The position numbers were made by a program, and so were the translations under genes. Below are positions 8,100-20,251 of a DNA stretch of 61,457 nucleotides, one piece after another; the stretch's first letter is position 1; every line of letters begins with the position of its first letter. The stretch is taken from assembly GCA_026400755.1 (NCBI GenBank), contig JAPLOM010000003.1, forward strand, positions 1 through 61,457. Direction: 5' to 3'. This DNA comes from Alphaproteobacteria bacterium. Lineage in GTDB: Bacteria > Pseudomonadota > Alphaproteobacteria > CADEGL01. The notes beneath the pieces were generated by a model, which saw only the letters and a program-made list of their open reading frames with translations, ran no database searches and was not told the DNA's origin.

Positions 8100-10772
8100 T
8101 TACGGTTCACCGCCGAGGGCGGCCACCCTGTCGTGCAATTTCCGTGTGATGCGTTCAGCCGCTTGCGCCTCGCCTTCGCCCGCATGCGACTGGGTAAATA
8201 AGGGGGCGCCCAGATGAATTTGCACCGGCACGGGGCGCGGCAGTTTCTGCCCGCGCGGCTGGGCCTCGTAGGTGCCCGCGATGCGCACGGGTATGACGGG
8301 ACCGTGATAGCCGCGCAGCACATGACCGATTCCGGGCAGGAAGCGTTGCAACGATCCGTCGGGCGAACGCCAGCTTTCCGGGAACCAGACCAGACTGCGG
8401 CCGGCGGCCAACCCGGCGCGCGCCAGCGCGATGGACCGCGCGGGGCGCCGATCGTCGACCGGGAAGACGCCGGCAACGCGCGCCAACAGGCGCAGCGCCG
8501 GGGTGTTGAACAGCCGTTCCACGTCGCCACCCCAGGCCAATCGCTTTGCGTGCGACCAGGGCAGCGACGCCACCAGGACGAACACGTCCAGATCGCTGAG
8601 GTGATTGGGGGTGAAGACGGCCTGGCCGTCGCGCGGCAGATGTTCGCGCCCCGCCAGACGCAGGCGGAACAGGATGCGCGTGAGCACCCAGAGAAGCGCA
8701 TAGAGCACGAAGCCGAATGCGGTCAGCCAGCCAGGACGCGGCGCGAACCAGTCGGGTTCGTCCGCCGGCGTCGCGGCCCCGGGTGCATGGCTCTCGGGTG
8801 CCTCGACCACCTCGCGCAGCAGATCGCCAAGCGTGACGACACGCGCCAGCATGGTTTCATCGGGCTTGAGGGCGAAGCGCTTTTCCAATTCCAGTCCGAG
8901 TTCAACCCAGGCTAGCGAATCCACACCCAGGTCGAGTTGCAGCACCGTGTCGAGGTCGAGGACGCGGCCGGGAAATCGCCCCCGCAGCCATGCCCACAGT
9001 GCGCGGCCGCGCGGTGAATCGAGCCAGACCTGCTCGGCCGCGGACGGCGTACGCGCGGCGCCCTCGCGCCGGCCCGTCTCGGCCGCATCGTAAAGCGCGC
9101 GCAGCGCGTGGCGGCGGAACTTGCCGAGGCGCGTGCGCGGTAAAGCCTCGTTGACGAGCGCGAAGCCGGACAGACGTTGGAACGAGGGCAAGGCTTGCGC
9201 CGATTCGGACAGCGCCATGCGCAGCGCCTGGTCGATGCGGCTGGTGCCGGCCTGACGCAGCGCGTCGAGATTCGGCCGTACCAGCGCGACCAGTGCCCCG
9301 CGCCGCTCCAGAACCGCGACCTCGCGCACATAGGGCACCTGCGCGTAGTGCGCCTCCAGGTTCTCCGGCGAGATGTTCTTGCCGCCGGCCAAGACGATCA
9401 GCTCCTTCACCCGGCCGGTGATGTGGAGATAGCCGTCCTTGTCGAGGCGACCGAGGTCGCCCGAACGGAACCAGCCGTCCCCTGTGAAGGCGGCTTGGTT
9501 GGCAGCTTCGTCGTTCAGATAGCCCGCGAAGACGTTGGGGCCTTTGATCTGCACTTCGCCTAAGCCTTCGGGGCCAAGCCCACCGGCCGAAGACTCCTCG
9601 CCCACCGTTATGGGCGCGATGCGGACATGAATGCCCGGCCCCGCGCGGCCCGCGCTGCCGATGCGCGGCGCATCCAGCGGATTGAAGGTCGAGATCGAGG
9701 TGGTCTCGACCAAGCCATAGCCCGTGAGCACGAGCCAACCGAGCCCCGTCAGCGTGCGCTCGATATCGGGCTCGAGATACGCGCCGCCGCACGCCATGAG
9801 GCGGAGGCGCGGCGCGAGTTGCCGATGGAGGCTCGCGAACAGGCGGTGGCCGATGCGCACACCCAAGCCGTCATAGACCGCGAGCGAAAGTTTGAGCATC
9901 GCGCCGAACAACGCGCGCGCAACCGGACCGCGCGACGCAACACGCCCCTGAATACCGGCTGCCAGGCTTTCATAGAGACGCGGCACGCCGACCATGGCGC
10001 TGGCTTCGCCCGCGCGCAGCGCCGCCGCGATCTCGGGCCCCGTGACGCCCGCGGGCAGCACGATCGCCGCGCCATAAGCCAGCGGCAGCAGCATGCCGAT
10101 CAGGAACGGATAGGAATGGTGCAACGGCAAGGGCAGCATCACCCGGTCGTCAGGGCCAAGAAAGTGCCCCGCGCGCAGGATCGAGAGATTGACGACCAGA
10201 TTGCGATGGCTGAGCGGCACGCCCTTGGGCACGCCGGTTGTGCCCGAGGTGTAGAAGAGCGACGCGGCCTCGTCCGGCAAAACCGTGCGCGCAGGCAGCC
10301 GTGGATCTTGCAGCAGCCAGCGCCACCCAGAGACACCCGGACCTTCGGTGTCGGCATCGTCGAGCAGATGGAGGACAAGGCCGCTTCCGTCCGGCAAGCT
10401 TCGTAAACGCTCGACATAGGCGCGGGTCGTGAAAACACGGCGCGCGCCGGCGCGCGCCAGGCCACGCGCGATCTCGTCGTCGCCCAGCATATCGTCGAGC
10501 GGCACAGCAAGCGCACCCAGTTCCAGAAGCGCGAGCCGGGCGAGAATCCATTCGGCCCGGTTGGGCGACAGGATGGCGACCGCCTCGCCCGCTCTTACGC
10601 CGTCATGCGCGAGGCCCGCGGCCACCGACAAAGTCAGGCGCGATAGCTCCGCATGGGGCCAGCGCGAGACCGCGCCATCCGCCGCGACCGAGACGACCGC
10701 GGGCCGGTCGCCCCAGCGCGCCAGGCCGCGGGCGAAATCCTGCAGGGTCGTGTCGTCGCGCGGTTCGTTCAT
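8100..10772 (-). CDS. acyl-activating enzyme / acyl carrier / PlsC acyltransferase fusion
   Basis: An 890-residue three-part protein. Residues about 10-560 are an AMP-forming acyl-CoA or acyl-ACP synthetase ([14 protein letters not shown] at 171-184, GYGLVETTS, WFRSGDLGRLDKDGY, GRVKELIVLAGGKN). Residues about 590-670 are a carrier domain with a phosphopantetheine serine in DLGVDSLAWVE (near 618). The C-terminus is a PlsC-type acyltransferase with the HX4D motif in NHLSDLD (near 722), the variant FPESWRSPDG, and PVIPVRIAG, preceded by a membrane segment. Together these could activate a fatty acid, hold it on the carrier and transfer it to lysophospholipid. E. coli Aas has the opposite domain order and no integral carrier. 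Substrate and acceptor are inferred. It sits between pcm and chrA. Confidence 0.88.
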   Translation of the reverse strand: MNEPRDDTTLQDFARGLARWGDRPAVVSVAADGAVSRWPHAELSRLTLSVAAGLAHDGVRAGEAVAILSPNRAEWILARLALLELGALAVPLDDMLGDDEIARGLARAGARRVFTTRAYVERLRSLPDGSGLVLHLLDDADTEGPGVSGWRWLLQDPRLPARTVLPDEAASLFYTSGTTGVPKGVPLSHRNLVVNLSILRAGHFLGPDDRVMLPLPLHHSYPFLIGMLLPLAYGAAIVLPAGVTGPEIAAALRAGEASAMVGVPRLYESLAAGIQGRVASRGPVARALFGAMLKLSLAVYDGLGVRIGHRLFASLHRQLAPRLRLMACGGAYLEPDIERTLTGLGWLVLTGYGLVETTSISTFNPLDAPRIGSAGRAGPGIHVRIAPITVGEESSAGGLGPEGLGEVQIKGPNVFAGYLNDEAANQAAFTGDGWFRSGDLGRLDKDGYLHITGRVKELIVLAGGKNISPENLEAHYAQVPYVREVAVLERRGALVALVRPNLDALRQAGTSRIDQALRMALSESAQALPSFQRLSGFALVNEALPRTRLGKFRRHALRALYDAAETGRREGAARTPSAAEQVWLDSPRGRALWAWLRGRFPGRVLDLDTVLQLDLGVDSLAWVELGLELEKRFALKPDETMLARVVTLGDLLREVVEAPESHAPGAATPADEPDWFAPRPGWLTAFGFVLYALLWVLTRILFRLRLAGREHLPRDGQAVFTPNHLSDLDVFVLVASLPWSHAKRLAWGGDVERLFNTPALRLLARVAGVFPVDDRRPARSIALARAGLAAGRSLVWFPESWRSPDGSLQRFLPGIGHVLRGYHGPVIPVRIAGTYEAQPRGQKLPRPVPVQIHLGAPLFTQSHAGEGEAQAAERITRKLHDRVAALGGEP

Positions 10773-10799
10773 CCGGCTCCGTCACATGGTGGAGGAGAA

Positions 10800-11465
10800 T
10801 TAGGCGCGCCGCACCTTCACCAGCGGCACGAAGGCGACGGGGAACAGGCTTCGTTTCGCGATGCGTCCGCCTTCATCCTTGGTCACCAGTATCAGCTCCT
10901 GGGCCAGCATGGAGGTGCCCGTGGGCACCACCATCCGCCCGCCGGGCTTAAGCTGTTCGAGCAGCGCAGGCGGGATTTCGCCCGTGGCTGCCGCCGTCAC
11001 GATGATCGCGTCGTAAGGCGCGTGTTCGGGCCAGCCCTGGCGGCCATCCCCCACGCGGAACTCCACGTTGGAAACGCCCAGCGCCGCCAGCCGTCCCTTT
11101 GCCGCCGCGGACAGTTCGGCCACGATCTCGACCGTGAAGGCCTGCTTCGCGAGACGCGCCAGGAACGCGGTCTGGTAGCCGCAGCCGGTGCCGATCTCGA
11201 GCACGCGGCTGTCCGGCGTGAGCGCCAGCATGTCGCTCATCACGGCCACGATGAAGGGCTGGGAAATGGTCTGCCCGAAGCCGATCGGCAGCGGCCGGTT
11301 GGCATAGGCGTCCGCGCGCCGGTCGGCTGGCACGAACTCGGCACGCGACACTTCGCGCAGCGCGGCAAGAACGCGTGGATCGGGTTTGTCCTTGCCGATG
11401 CGCTCGGCGACGATGCCGTACTCGGCTTCGATTTCGGCGATGAGGGAATCGATGGTGTCGGTCAT
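10800..11465 (-). CDS. pcm: protein-L-isoaspartate O-methyltransferase
   Basis: Cytoplasmic repair enzyme (221 residues) that methylates isoaspartyl residues formed in ageing proteins, using S-adenosylmethionine. The SAM-binding motif VLEIGTGCGYQTAFLA and the upstream GQTISQPFIVAVM segment, which helps form the substrate site in this family, are both intact. Length fits the family. It lies 41 bases after kup and 27 bases before the acyltransferase fusion on the same strand. In many alphaproteobacteria pcm sits near tolC or surE; that is not the case here. Confidence 0.95.
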   Translation of the reverse strand: MTDTIDSLIAEIEAEYGIVAERIGKDKPDPRVLAALREVSRAEFVPADRRADAYANRPLPIGFGQTISQPFIVAVMSDMLALTPDSRVLEIGTGCGYQTAFLARLAKQAFTVEIVAELSAAAKGRLAALGVSNVEFRVGDGRQGWPEHAPYDAIIVTAAATGEIPPALLEQLKPGGRMVVPTGTSMLAQELILVTKDEGGRIAKRSLFPVAFVPLVKVRRA

Positions 11466-11506
11466 GGCCGGAGCTTACCCGCCCCGGCGTTCCGCGGCCA
11501 CCCGCG

Positions 11507-13384
11507 CTAGAGCGCGATCTGCGCGCCCATTTCCACCACGCGGTTGGGCGGGATGTGGAAGAAGTCGGTCACGCTGCGCGCATTGCGCGCGAGGGAAAAG
11601 AACAACGCGCGGCGCCAGCGCGGCATATGGGGCCGGTCGGACGGCACCAGCGTGACGCGTCCGACAAAGAAGCTGGTGAACTGGGGATCGATCTCGAGAC
11701 CATGGCGCGCGCAGAGACGGAGCGCCGCCGGCACGTCCAACTCCTCCTTGAAGCCGTAGCGCACCTTCACACGGTAAATGCGCTTGGGATAAATCTCGAC
11801 CTCGACGCGCTCGTCGTTAGAGACGACCGGATCATTGTCGGGCAACACGGTCAGCAGGACGACGCGTTCATGCATGACATGGTTGTGCTTCAGATTATGC
11901 AGCAGCGCGTGGGGCACGTCCGCGTCGTCGCGCGCCATGTAGACGGCCGTACCCTCGATGCGCTCCGGCAAGCCGGGCCTGATGCTGGCGACGAAGGCGT
12001 CGAGGTCCATGCTTTCCTCGCGCAGCCGGTCCAGCAGGATCGCGCGGCCGCGAATCCAGGTCGAAATGACGATGTAGGTGGCCACCGCGACCAGAAGCGG
12101 GACCCAGCCGCCATGGGCGATCTTCAGCGAGTTGGCGGCGAAGTAAACCAGATCGATCGTGAGGAAGAACCCGAACACCGCGTAGGTCACGGGCGCCGGC
12201 CAGTTCCAACGGTGCAGCGCCACGACGCAGGCCAAGATCGTCGTCGTCACCATCGTGCCCGTCACCGCGATGCCGTAGGCCGCACCCAAATTGTCCGATG
12301 AGCGGAAGCCGATCACCAGCAGAGCCACGGCTACCATCAACATCCAGTTGACCTGGGGCATGTAGATCTGGCCCACCGTCTGGTACGAGGTGTAGCGCAC
12401 TTCGAAGCGTGGCGAAAAACCCAGGCGGATGGCTTGGTTGGTAAGGGAAAAGACACCGGAGATCACGGCCTGCGAGGCGATCACGGTCGCCAGCGTGGCC
12501 AGCCCCACCAAGGGATAAAGAAACGCGCTGGGCACCATGAGGAAGAACGGATTATGGATGGCCGACGGATCCTTCAGGATCAGAGCGCCCTGGCCGAAGT
12601 AATTGATGAGAAGCGAGGGCAGCACGAGACCGAACCAGGCAAGGCGTATCGGCCGTTTGCCGAAATGGCCCATATCGACATAGAGCGCCTCGCCGCCTGT
12701 CACGACCAGGACCACGGCACCCAGAGCGGCGAAGGCGAACCAGCCGTTTTCCATCGCGAAGAAAAGGGCGTGGCGTGGGTCGATGGCCGCCAGCACGTCG
12801 GGATGGTCTTGGATGTGGAACGCGCCGAGCGCCGCGATGACGAGGAACCAGACGACCATGATCGGGCCGAACAGACGCCCCATGGCCGCCGTGCCATGGC
12901 TTTGAATCAGAAAAAGCCCGAGCAGAACGGCCAACGCAATCGGCACCACATAGGGGTCGAACATGGGGGTCGCGACCTGCAGCCCTTCGATCGCACTCAA
13001 GACCGAGATCGCGGGCGTGATCATGGCATCGCAGTAGAACAGCGCCGTGCCCAGGATGCCGATGGCGATCAGCAGGCCGCGCCAGCGGCTTCCCTTCTCC
13101 AGGCGGCGCATCATGGCCACCAACGCCAGACTGCCGCCCTCACCCCGGTTGTCGGCGCGCATGATGATGAGGACGTACTTGACCGCGATGATGAGAAAGA
13201 GCGACCAGAAGATGAGCGACAAAATGCCGAGCAGATTCGTCTCGGTGGGCGCCAATCCGAAACTGCGGTTGAAACACTGTTGCACGGCGTAAAGCGGAGA
13301 CGTGCCGATGTCGCCGTAAACGATGCCAATCGCACCGAGCGTCGCCACCCAGGCGGGGGCCTGCGTCCGGTCATTGGATGACAT
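11507..13384 (-). CDS. kup: Kup-family potassium uptake protein
   Basis: Inner-membrane K+/H+ symporter of 625 residues. The N-terminus has the family hallmark GIVYGDIGTSPLYAV, about twelve hydrophobic segments follow (through about residue 450), then the soluble C-terminal domain typical of Kup proteins, ending near VVEMGAQIAL. Length and motifs are complete. The ATG at 13384 is the first gene of a probable four-gene minus-strand unit with pcm, the acyl-activating fusion and chrA. The 185 bases before it are AT-rich and probably hold the promoter. Confidence 0.95.
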   Translation of the reverse strand: MSSNDRTQAPAWVATLGAIGIVYGDIGTSPLYAVQQCFNRSFGLAPTETNLLGILSLIFWSLFLIIAVKYVLIIMRADNRGEGGSLALVAMMRRLEKGSRWRGLLIAIGILGTALFYCDAMITPAISVLSAIEGLQVATPMFDPYVVPIALAVLLGLFLIQSHGTAAMGRLFGPIMVVWFLVIAALGAFHIQDHPDVLAAIDPRHALFFAMENGWFAFAALGAVVLVVTGGEALYVDMGHFGKRPIRLAWFGLVLPSLLINYFGQGALILKDPSAIHNPFFLMVPSAFLYPLVGLATLATVIASQAVISGVFSLTNQAIRLGFSPRFEVRYTSYQTVGQIYMPQVNWMLMVAVALLVIGFRSSDNLGAAYGIAVTGTMVTTTILACVVALHRWNWPAPVTYAVFGFFLTIDLVYFAANSLKIAHGGWVPLLVAVATYIVISTWIRGRAILLDRLREESMDLDAFVASIRPGLPERIEGTAVYMARDDADVPHALLHNLKHNHVMHERVVLLTVLPDNDPVVSNDERVEVEIYPKRIYRVKVRYGFKEELDVPAALRLCARHGLEIDPQFTSFFVGRVTLVPSDRPHMPRWRRALFFSLARNARSVTDFFHIPPNRVVEMGAQIAL

Positions 13385-13569
13385 GGCTTACGCCACCTCG
13401 TGGTCGAACCGTGGATGCCCGTGTCGATATACAACGACGGAAAGGGAGAGTCGTTCGCGCGGCGTCCGACTGCGTTTTTCTTTAGGCCGAAAGTTTAGAT
13501 TGCTGCACCGCAGCAAAGCAAGAGATTTATTAAAGTATTATTTAAAATCAATAATTAAAGGGTGCGCCG
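13385..13569. promoter_or_regulatory. AT-rich upstream region of kup
   Basis: Most of this gap, especially 13500-13560, is A/T-rich with several TTAA tetramers, unlike the GC-rich surroundings. It is the only place for a kup promoter and also follows the stop of the 172-residue gene. I found no convincing spaced -35/-10 pair and no T-run hairpin. The TTAA spacings (8 and 9 bases) do not fit the CtrA box. Confidence 0.4.
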
Positions 13570-14088
13570 TCAGACGAACCTGGGCTCCATTCGCCACTCG
13601 GCGGCGGCAAGCCAAGCGGGCGCGCCGGACAAGCCGCCACGGAACGGCATGGCGACCGCGTGATAGCGCACGATGCGGTTGGTATCGGTCATGAAATCGC
13701 CGCCACGCTCGACGGGGCGAGGGTCAATCTGCAGATCGCCAGCCAAACCCACGACGATGCCGAGCACGGTGGCCGCGGTGAACGCACCGGTCCGGTCGGC
13801 CTCCTTGCGTTCGAAGGCCTCCGTGAAATGCCGCCCCATGCGCAGGACGCGCGGGCCATCGGTCATGCAAATCTGGCCGCCGACGCAGAAGGGACCGAAT
13901 TCGGTCGCGAACAGATCATCGAGGGCGGAAGACGGCGGTAGGGCCTGATCGCCGCGGGCACGGCGCCAATGGGCCAGCGCCCATTCACTCGCACGGCGAA
14001 GGAGAAGCGTATCGGCATCGCCACGTACCGGCAGGGCCGGCATGGAGGCCGTGGCGGTCTGGTCGAGCGCGGACGCGAGCTTCCACAT
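13570..14088 (-). CDS. hypothetical protein, possible PAS_5-like
   Basis: A 172-residue cytoplasmic protein that I cannot name with confidence. Its pattern is a predicted helical start (LLLRRASEWALAHWRRARG), a middle with FGPFCVGGQICMTDGPRVLRMGRHFTEAF, and an end with DTNRIVRYHAVAMPFRGG and PAWLAAAEWR. The end recalls the PAS_5 domain proteins frequent in Rhodospirillales, which carry an acidic start and a strand-rich core. No signal peptide or membrane span is seen. It stands alone on the minus strand, well separated from the nitroreductase gene upstream. Confidence 0.45.
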   Translation of the reverse strand: MWKLASALDQTATASMPALPVRGDADTLLLRRASEWALAHWRRARGDQALPPSSALDDLFATEFGPFCVGGQICMTDGPRVLRMGRHFTEAFERKEADRTGAFTAATVLGIVVGLAGDLQIDPRPVERGGDFMTDTNRIVRYHAVAMPFRGGLSGAPAWLAAAEWRMEPRFV

Positions 14089-14372
14089 ATGGAACTCCGG
14101 GTGCGGGAATTCACAAAGAGCGAAGAGAACTGGTGCAAACCGGCGGCGGCTGGAGGGAGGAGGCCCGACGACCGCCGCCGGTCACGATTCAAACTTAGAT
14201 CCAGGAATGGCAAACTGTGTGCCAAACAAGGTGGCGGGTGGAAACTCGCGGAAATCCTGTCTTTCCGCGGCTAGCGGCCTAACCCGCAAGAGGCGCGCAC
14301 GCACCTTGGGCGCCAGCGGAGTGACGGCGCGACCATCCGCTCGCAGAACGCAATCGCAAATTGCGGATCGGT

Positions 14373-15061
14373 TCAGAAGCCGAAGAAGCGGACGAACTCG
14401 TCGACCGGCGCGCGCTCCAACCGCAGGTCGTTCTCAGGCTTGCTCGTGTCTTCGTGGCCGATGGCCATGCCGCAGATGACGATCTCGCGCTCGGAGACGC
14501 CAAGCTCGGCGCGGATGATCTTGTGGTAGTCCATGAACGCCGCCTGCGGGCAGGTGTGCAGCCCGTGGCCGCGCGCGGCGACCATGATGTTCTGCAGGAA
14601 CGTTCCCAGGTCGACCCAGGAGCCCAGCTCCAGATCGCGGTCGAGGGTGATGATCAACCCGACCGGCGCATCGAAGAAGACGAAGTTACGCTCCATCTGA
14701 CGCCGCGCGCCCTCGCGGTCGCCCTTGGTCACGCCGACAAGGTTGTAAAGACCCCAGCCGGTGGCGCGCCGGCGCGAGATATAAGGCTCGCGCCATTCCT
14801 TCATGTAGGACTGATACTCGGGCTTGTGCGCCTCGGGCGGTTCTTCGCGGCGCGCCTTCAGGATCGCGGCCGACAGTTTCTCCTTGGGCGCGCCGGTCAG
14901 CGCATAGACGTTCCATGGCTGGGTGTTGCTGCTGGACGGCGCGCGGCTGGCGACGGCCAGCAGGTGGCGCACCGTTTCGATCGGCACCGGCGTGGGCAGG
15001 AACGCCCGCACCGCGCGGCGGCTCAGGATGGCCTCGTCGACAGGATTCATGGGCCGGCCGC

Positions 15062-15065
<4 letters not shown>
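14373..15065 (-). CDS. nitroreductase-family flavoprotein
   Basis: FMN-dependent NAD(P)H oxidoreductase of 230 residues. The N-terminus carries the family FMN-binding pattern [17 protein letters not shown] and the loop [14 protein letters not shown]; the C-terminus has [19 protein letters not shown]. Physiological substrates of such enzymes are rarely known; nitroaromatics and quinones are reduced in vitro. The GTG at 15065 overlaps the acnA stop in GTGA, suggesting translational coupling; an ATG five codons further in is the alternative start. Coupling to aconitase is unusual and does not by itself indicate function. Confidence 0.9.
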
Positions 15066-17767
<2,702 letters not shown>

Positions 17768-17979
17768 CCCATTTTTCGAAGAGCCGGCCCGTCCGGTCCC
17801 GGGAGGGCGGCTGCGGCGGGCGCCAGCATAGTCGCGGGATATTTCATGTCCAGACCGGACGTGCGGTTATGCGAATTCCCTTATGTCCGCGCCCCCTTTT
17901 TTTGCCGGCGCTACGCCGATATTCTCCCGCGCCGCCTGCCCCGGTTTCGGGGCTTCACCCCGCACCATCGAGGCTCTTT

Positions 17980-18447
17980 TTGCCCCCGCCGATCTTCATT
18001 CTCGTTGGAACCATGACCGGCACGGCCGAGATCGTGGCCGAGGACGTCCGCGACATGTTCAAGGAGAACGGCCACGAGGCTGAGCTTCTGCTGATGGACG
18101 ATCTGGACCCTTCGGTGTTCCAGCGCCAGGGCACTTTCCTGGTCTGCACCTCGACCTATGGCCAGGGCGACGTGCCGGACAACGCCATGAAGCTTTACAA
18201 CGCGCTGGAGAAAGACCGCCCGTCGCTCAAGGACGTGCGCTATGGCGTCATCGCGCTCGGCGACCGGGCCTATAACGAGACCTATACCCATGGCGGCCAG
18301 CGCTTCGACAAGGTGATGGGCGAGTTGGGCGCCACCCGAATCGGCCAGGTCTGCCAGCACGACGCCAGCGGCACGGACGTGCCGGAGGAAGTGGGTGTGG
18401 CCTGGGCCCGCGCCTGGCTCAAGGAGCTTGATGCCGCCGGCGCCTGA
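17980..18447 (+). CDS. flavodoxin-domain protein (MioC-like)
   Basis: A 155-residue single-domain flavodoxin. The FMN phosphate loop is ILVGTMTGTAEIVAEDV near the N-terminus, the isoalloxazine loop is CTSTYGQGDVPDNA, and GVIALGDRAYNETYTHGGQRF resembles the flavodoxin modules of sulfite reductase and of MioC. It should be a cytoplasmic electron carrier. I start at the TTG at 17980, preceded by GAGG; upstream residues look non-coding. It lies opposite acnA and overlaps the start of the hydrolase gene, whose ribosome binding site is inside it. Partner unknown. Confidence 0.85.
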   Translation: MPPPIFILVGTMTGTAEIVAEDVRDMFKENGHEAELLLMDDLDPSVFQRQGTFLVCTSTYGQGDVPDNAMKLYNALEKDRPSLKDVRYGVIALGDRAYNETYTHGGQRFDKVMGELGATRIGQVCQHDASGTDVPEEVGVAWARAWLKELDAAGA

Positions 18448-19222
18448 GCCGACCTTTTTCGCCCTACCCGGCGGGCGGCTGGAATATGCCTGGACCGGTG
18501 CCGCGGCACCGGGTCCGCGCGCCCTTGTCTTCCTTCATCACGCCCTCGGCAGCGTCACGACCTGGCGCGATTTCCCGCAGCGCCTAGCCGACGCGACCGG
18601 CCTGTCCGCCTTTTCCTACAGCCGCCTTGGGCACGGCAAATCGGACCCCGCCGATCCCAACCGCGCGCTCGATTATCTTGACCATGAAGCGTTCGATATG
18701 TTGCCGCGCATGCTGGACATGGCCGGCATCGCCGAGCCGGTCCTGGTCGGCCACAGCGACGGCGCCACCATCGCGCTTCTCCACGCCAGCCTGCCGCAAT
18801 CGCCTTCACGCGCCATCGTGGTGGAGGCACCGCATATCTTCGTCGAGGACCAGACTGTCGCTGGAATCGAGACGGCGGCCATCGAATATCAAACCACCAA
18901 GCTGCGCGAACGGCTGATACGCCATCACGGCGGTAACACCGACAATGTCTTCAAGGCCTGGGCCGACACGTGGCGTAAGCCCGCGTTCCGCGCCTGGAAC
19001 TGCGAGCACCGTCTGCCCGCGATTCGCTGCCCTACCCTTTTGGTTCAGGGCATCGATGACGAATACGGCACGCCGCGTCAGGTCGAGCGTATCCGCGATC
19101 AGGTTTCAGGGCCGGTGGAGATGGCGCTGATCCCAGCCTGCGGCCACTTCCCCCACCAGGAAAAAACGGACGCGACGCTCGCCGTCATGGAGCGGTTTAT
19201 CGCGGCCCTGCCGCGCGGCTGA
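18431..19222 (+). CDS. alpha/beta-hydrolase
   Basis: A 263-residue cytoplasmic alpha/beta-hydrolase. The oxyanion region is FLHHALGS; the nucleophile elbow is VGHSDGA (Ser catalytic); an acidic residue lies in QGIDDEYG; the catalytic His is in ACGHFPHQE. The layout is that of small esterases and C-C bond hydrolases, without a lid insertion large enough to predict substrate. The ATG at 18431 follows AAGGAGCTTG and overlaps the flavodoxin gene by 17 bases, so the two are probably cotranscribed. It converges with the LprI-like gene across a 12-base gap. Confidence 0.85.
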   Translation: MPPAPEPTFFALPGGRLEYAWTGAAAPGPRALVFLHHALGSVTTWRDFPQRLADATGLSAFSYSRLGHGKSDPADPNRALDYLDHEAFDMLPRMLDMAGIAEPVLVGHSDGATIALLHASLPQSPSRAIVVEAPHIFVEDQTVAGIETAAIEYQTTKLRERLIRHHGGNTDNVFKAWADTWRKPAFRAWNCEHRLPAIRCPTLLVQGIDDEYGTPRQVERIRDQVSGPVEMALIPACGHFPHQEKTDATLAVMERFIAALPRG

Positions 19223-19234
19223 AACAGGCCGCCG

Positions 19235-20251
19235 CTATTGCGGCAGCTGGAACGGCAGCGGCTTGCGCAGATAAGGCTGCAGTTCGGCCCATGGAATAGT
19301 CGCGTCGTGGGGCACGGAAACGTAGAACCCCAGATCGTATGGCCCGAACATGATCTCGAGCCCGGCTGGTGTGAAGACCCAACGCTCGGGCCGCTCGACG
19401 ACATTGCGCATCAATTCGGGCGCGATCTGGGTGTCCTGATCCCAGCCCGTGCGCATCAGCGACGCATGAACCAAATCCATCACACGGCCGTAAAGAAACG
19501 GGCGCCACGGCGCGTCCGGAGCGAACACGTCATCCGCCGCAATTGGCGCAACCGCCGGAAGGGTCGCATTGAACCCCAGAATGAAAACGCTCCCGTGGGC
19601 TGCGCGATGCGCGTACTCGCTGAGGTCGAACCGCACACTAATCATATCGGCCGAGGCGCCGGCGACGCGGAAATCCAAATTCACATCGGTGTTGTCCTGA
19701 CTGCGCAAAGGCGGAATTTTCTCCGCAACGCGCACGTTCCAGCGCGCCGTCGCGTCCGTCGCGGGCACATCGATCCGGGGAACCGAGGTATGCACATAAC
19801 CTCCCTCACGGAAGCTGCCGTCGCATTGAAGCGCGGCGTGGCAGGGAACGAACTGGTAACTGCTCATACGCAGGAACGTGAAGGGCCCAACCGATTGCAC
19901 GGCGGTGGCGAGATCCCGTTGGCGAAGCCTGTACGGCATCTCCAAACAACCGGGGAGCAAGGAAAAATCGTCGAACAGATTCGCGCACGCCGCCGTCGTG
20001 GCTTCGATCCACTGATCTTGATTTTCGGTAAGCGCGCTCTGTCCTGCCGGCGACAGACGCGCGAGCGCAGCGCGGTAGGTATCTGCGATCTTTTCGTCCA
20101 GGCCCGACAGGACAGGAGACGCGCAGACCGCTTTCCTTTCCGGCGTGGACGCCGTGCCGCAATCGAAACTGGCGGCGTATGTGCGAGCCGTCATCAGGTG
20201 AAGCGCGAGGATCGCCGCGCCGAGAAACACCGAGGCGCGAGCGGAACTCAC
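19235..20251 (-). CDS. secreted protein with LprI (DUF1311) and DUF3298-like domains
   Basis: A 338-residue exported protein. After a signal peptide (SVFLGAAILALHLM...YAA) comes an LprI/DUF1311 domain with its cysteine pairs (FDCGTASTPERKAVCASP, LDEKIADTYRAALARL, CANLFDD, LLPGCLEMPY), known from lysozyme inhibitors. The C-terminal half (FTPAGLEIMFGPYDLGFY...TIPWAELQPYL) follows the DUF3298 pattern seen in periplasmic and anti-sigma proteins. The GTG at 20251 overlaps the stop of the permease gene (GTGA), so translation is probably coupled. A role in resisting lysozyme or in the envelope is inferred from the first domain only. Confidence 0.75.
   Translation of the reverse strand: MSSARASVFLGAAILALHLMTARTYAASFDCGTASTPERKAVCASPVLSGLDEKIADTYRAALARLSPAGQSALTENQDQWIEATTAACANLFDDFSLLPGCLEMPYRLRQRDLATAVQSVGPFTFLRMSSYQFVPCHAALQCDGSFREGGYVHTSVPRIDVPATDATARWNVRVAEKIPPLRSQDNTDVNLDFRVAGASADMISVRFDLSEYAHRAAHGSVFILGFNATLPAVAPIAADDVFAPDAPWRPFLYGRVMDLVHASLMRTGWDQDTQIAPELMRNVVERPERWVFTPAGLEIMFGPYDLGFYVSVPHDATIPWAELQPYLRKPLPFQLPQ

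Noticed and set aside
13500-13560. TTAA-rich patch as a CtrA binding site
   Set aside because: The spacings are 8 and 9 bases, whereas the CtrA box needs TTAA-N7-TTAA.
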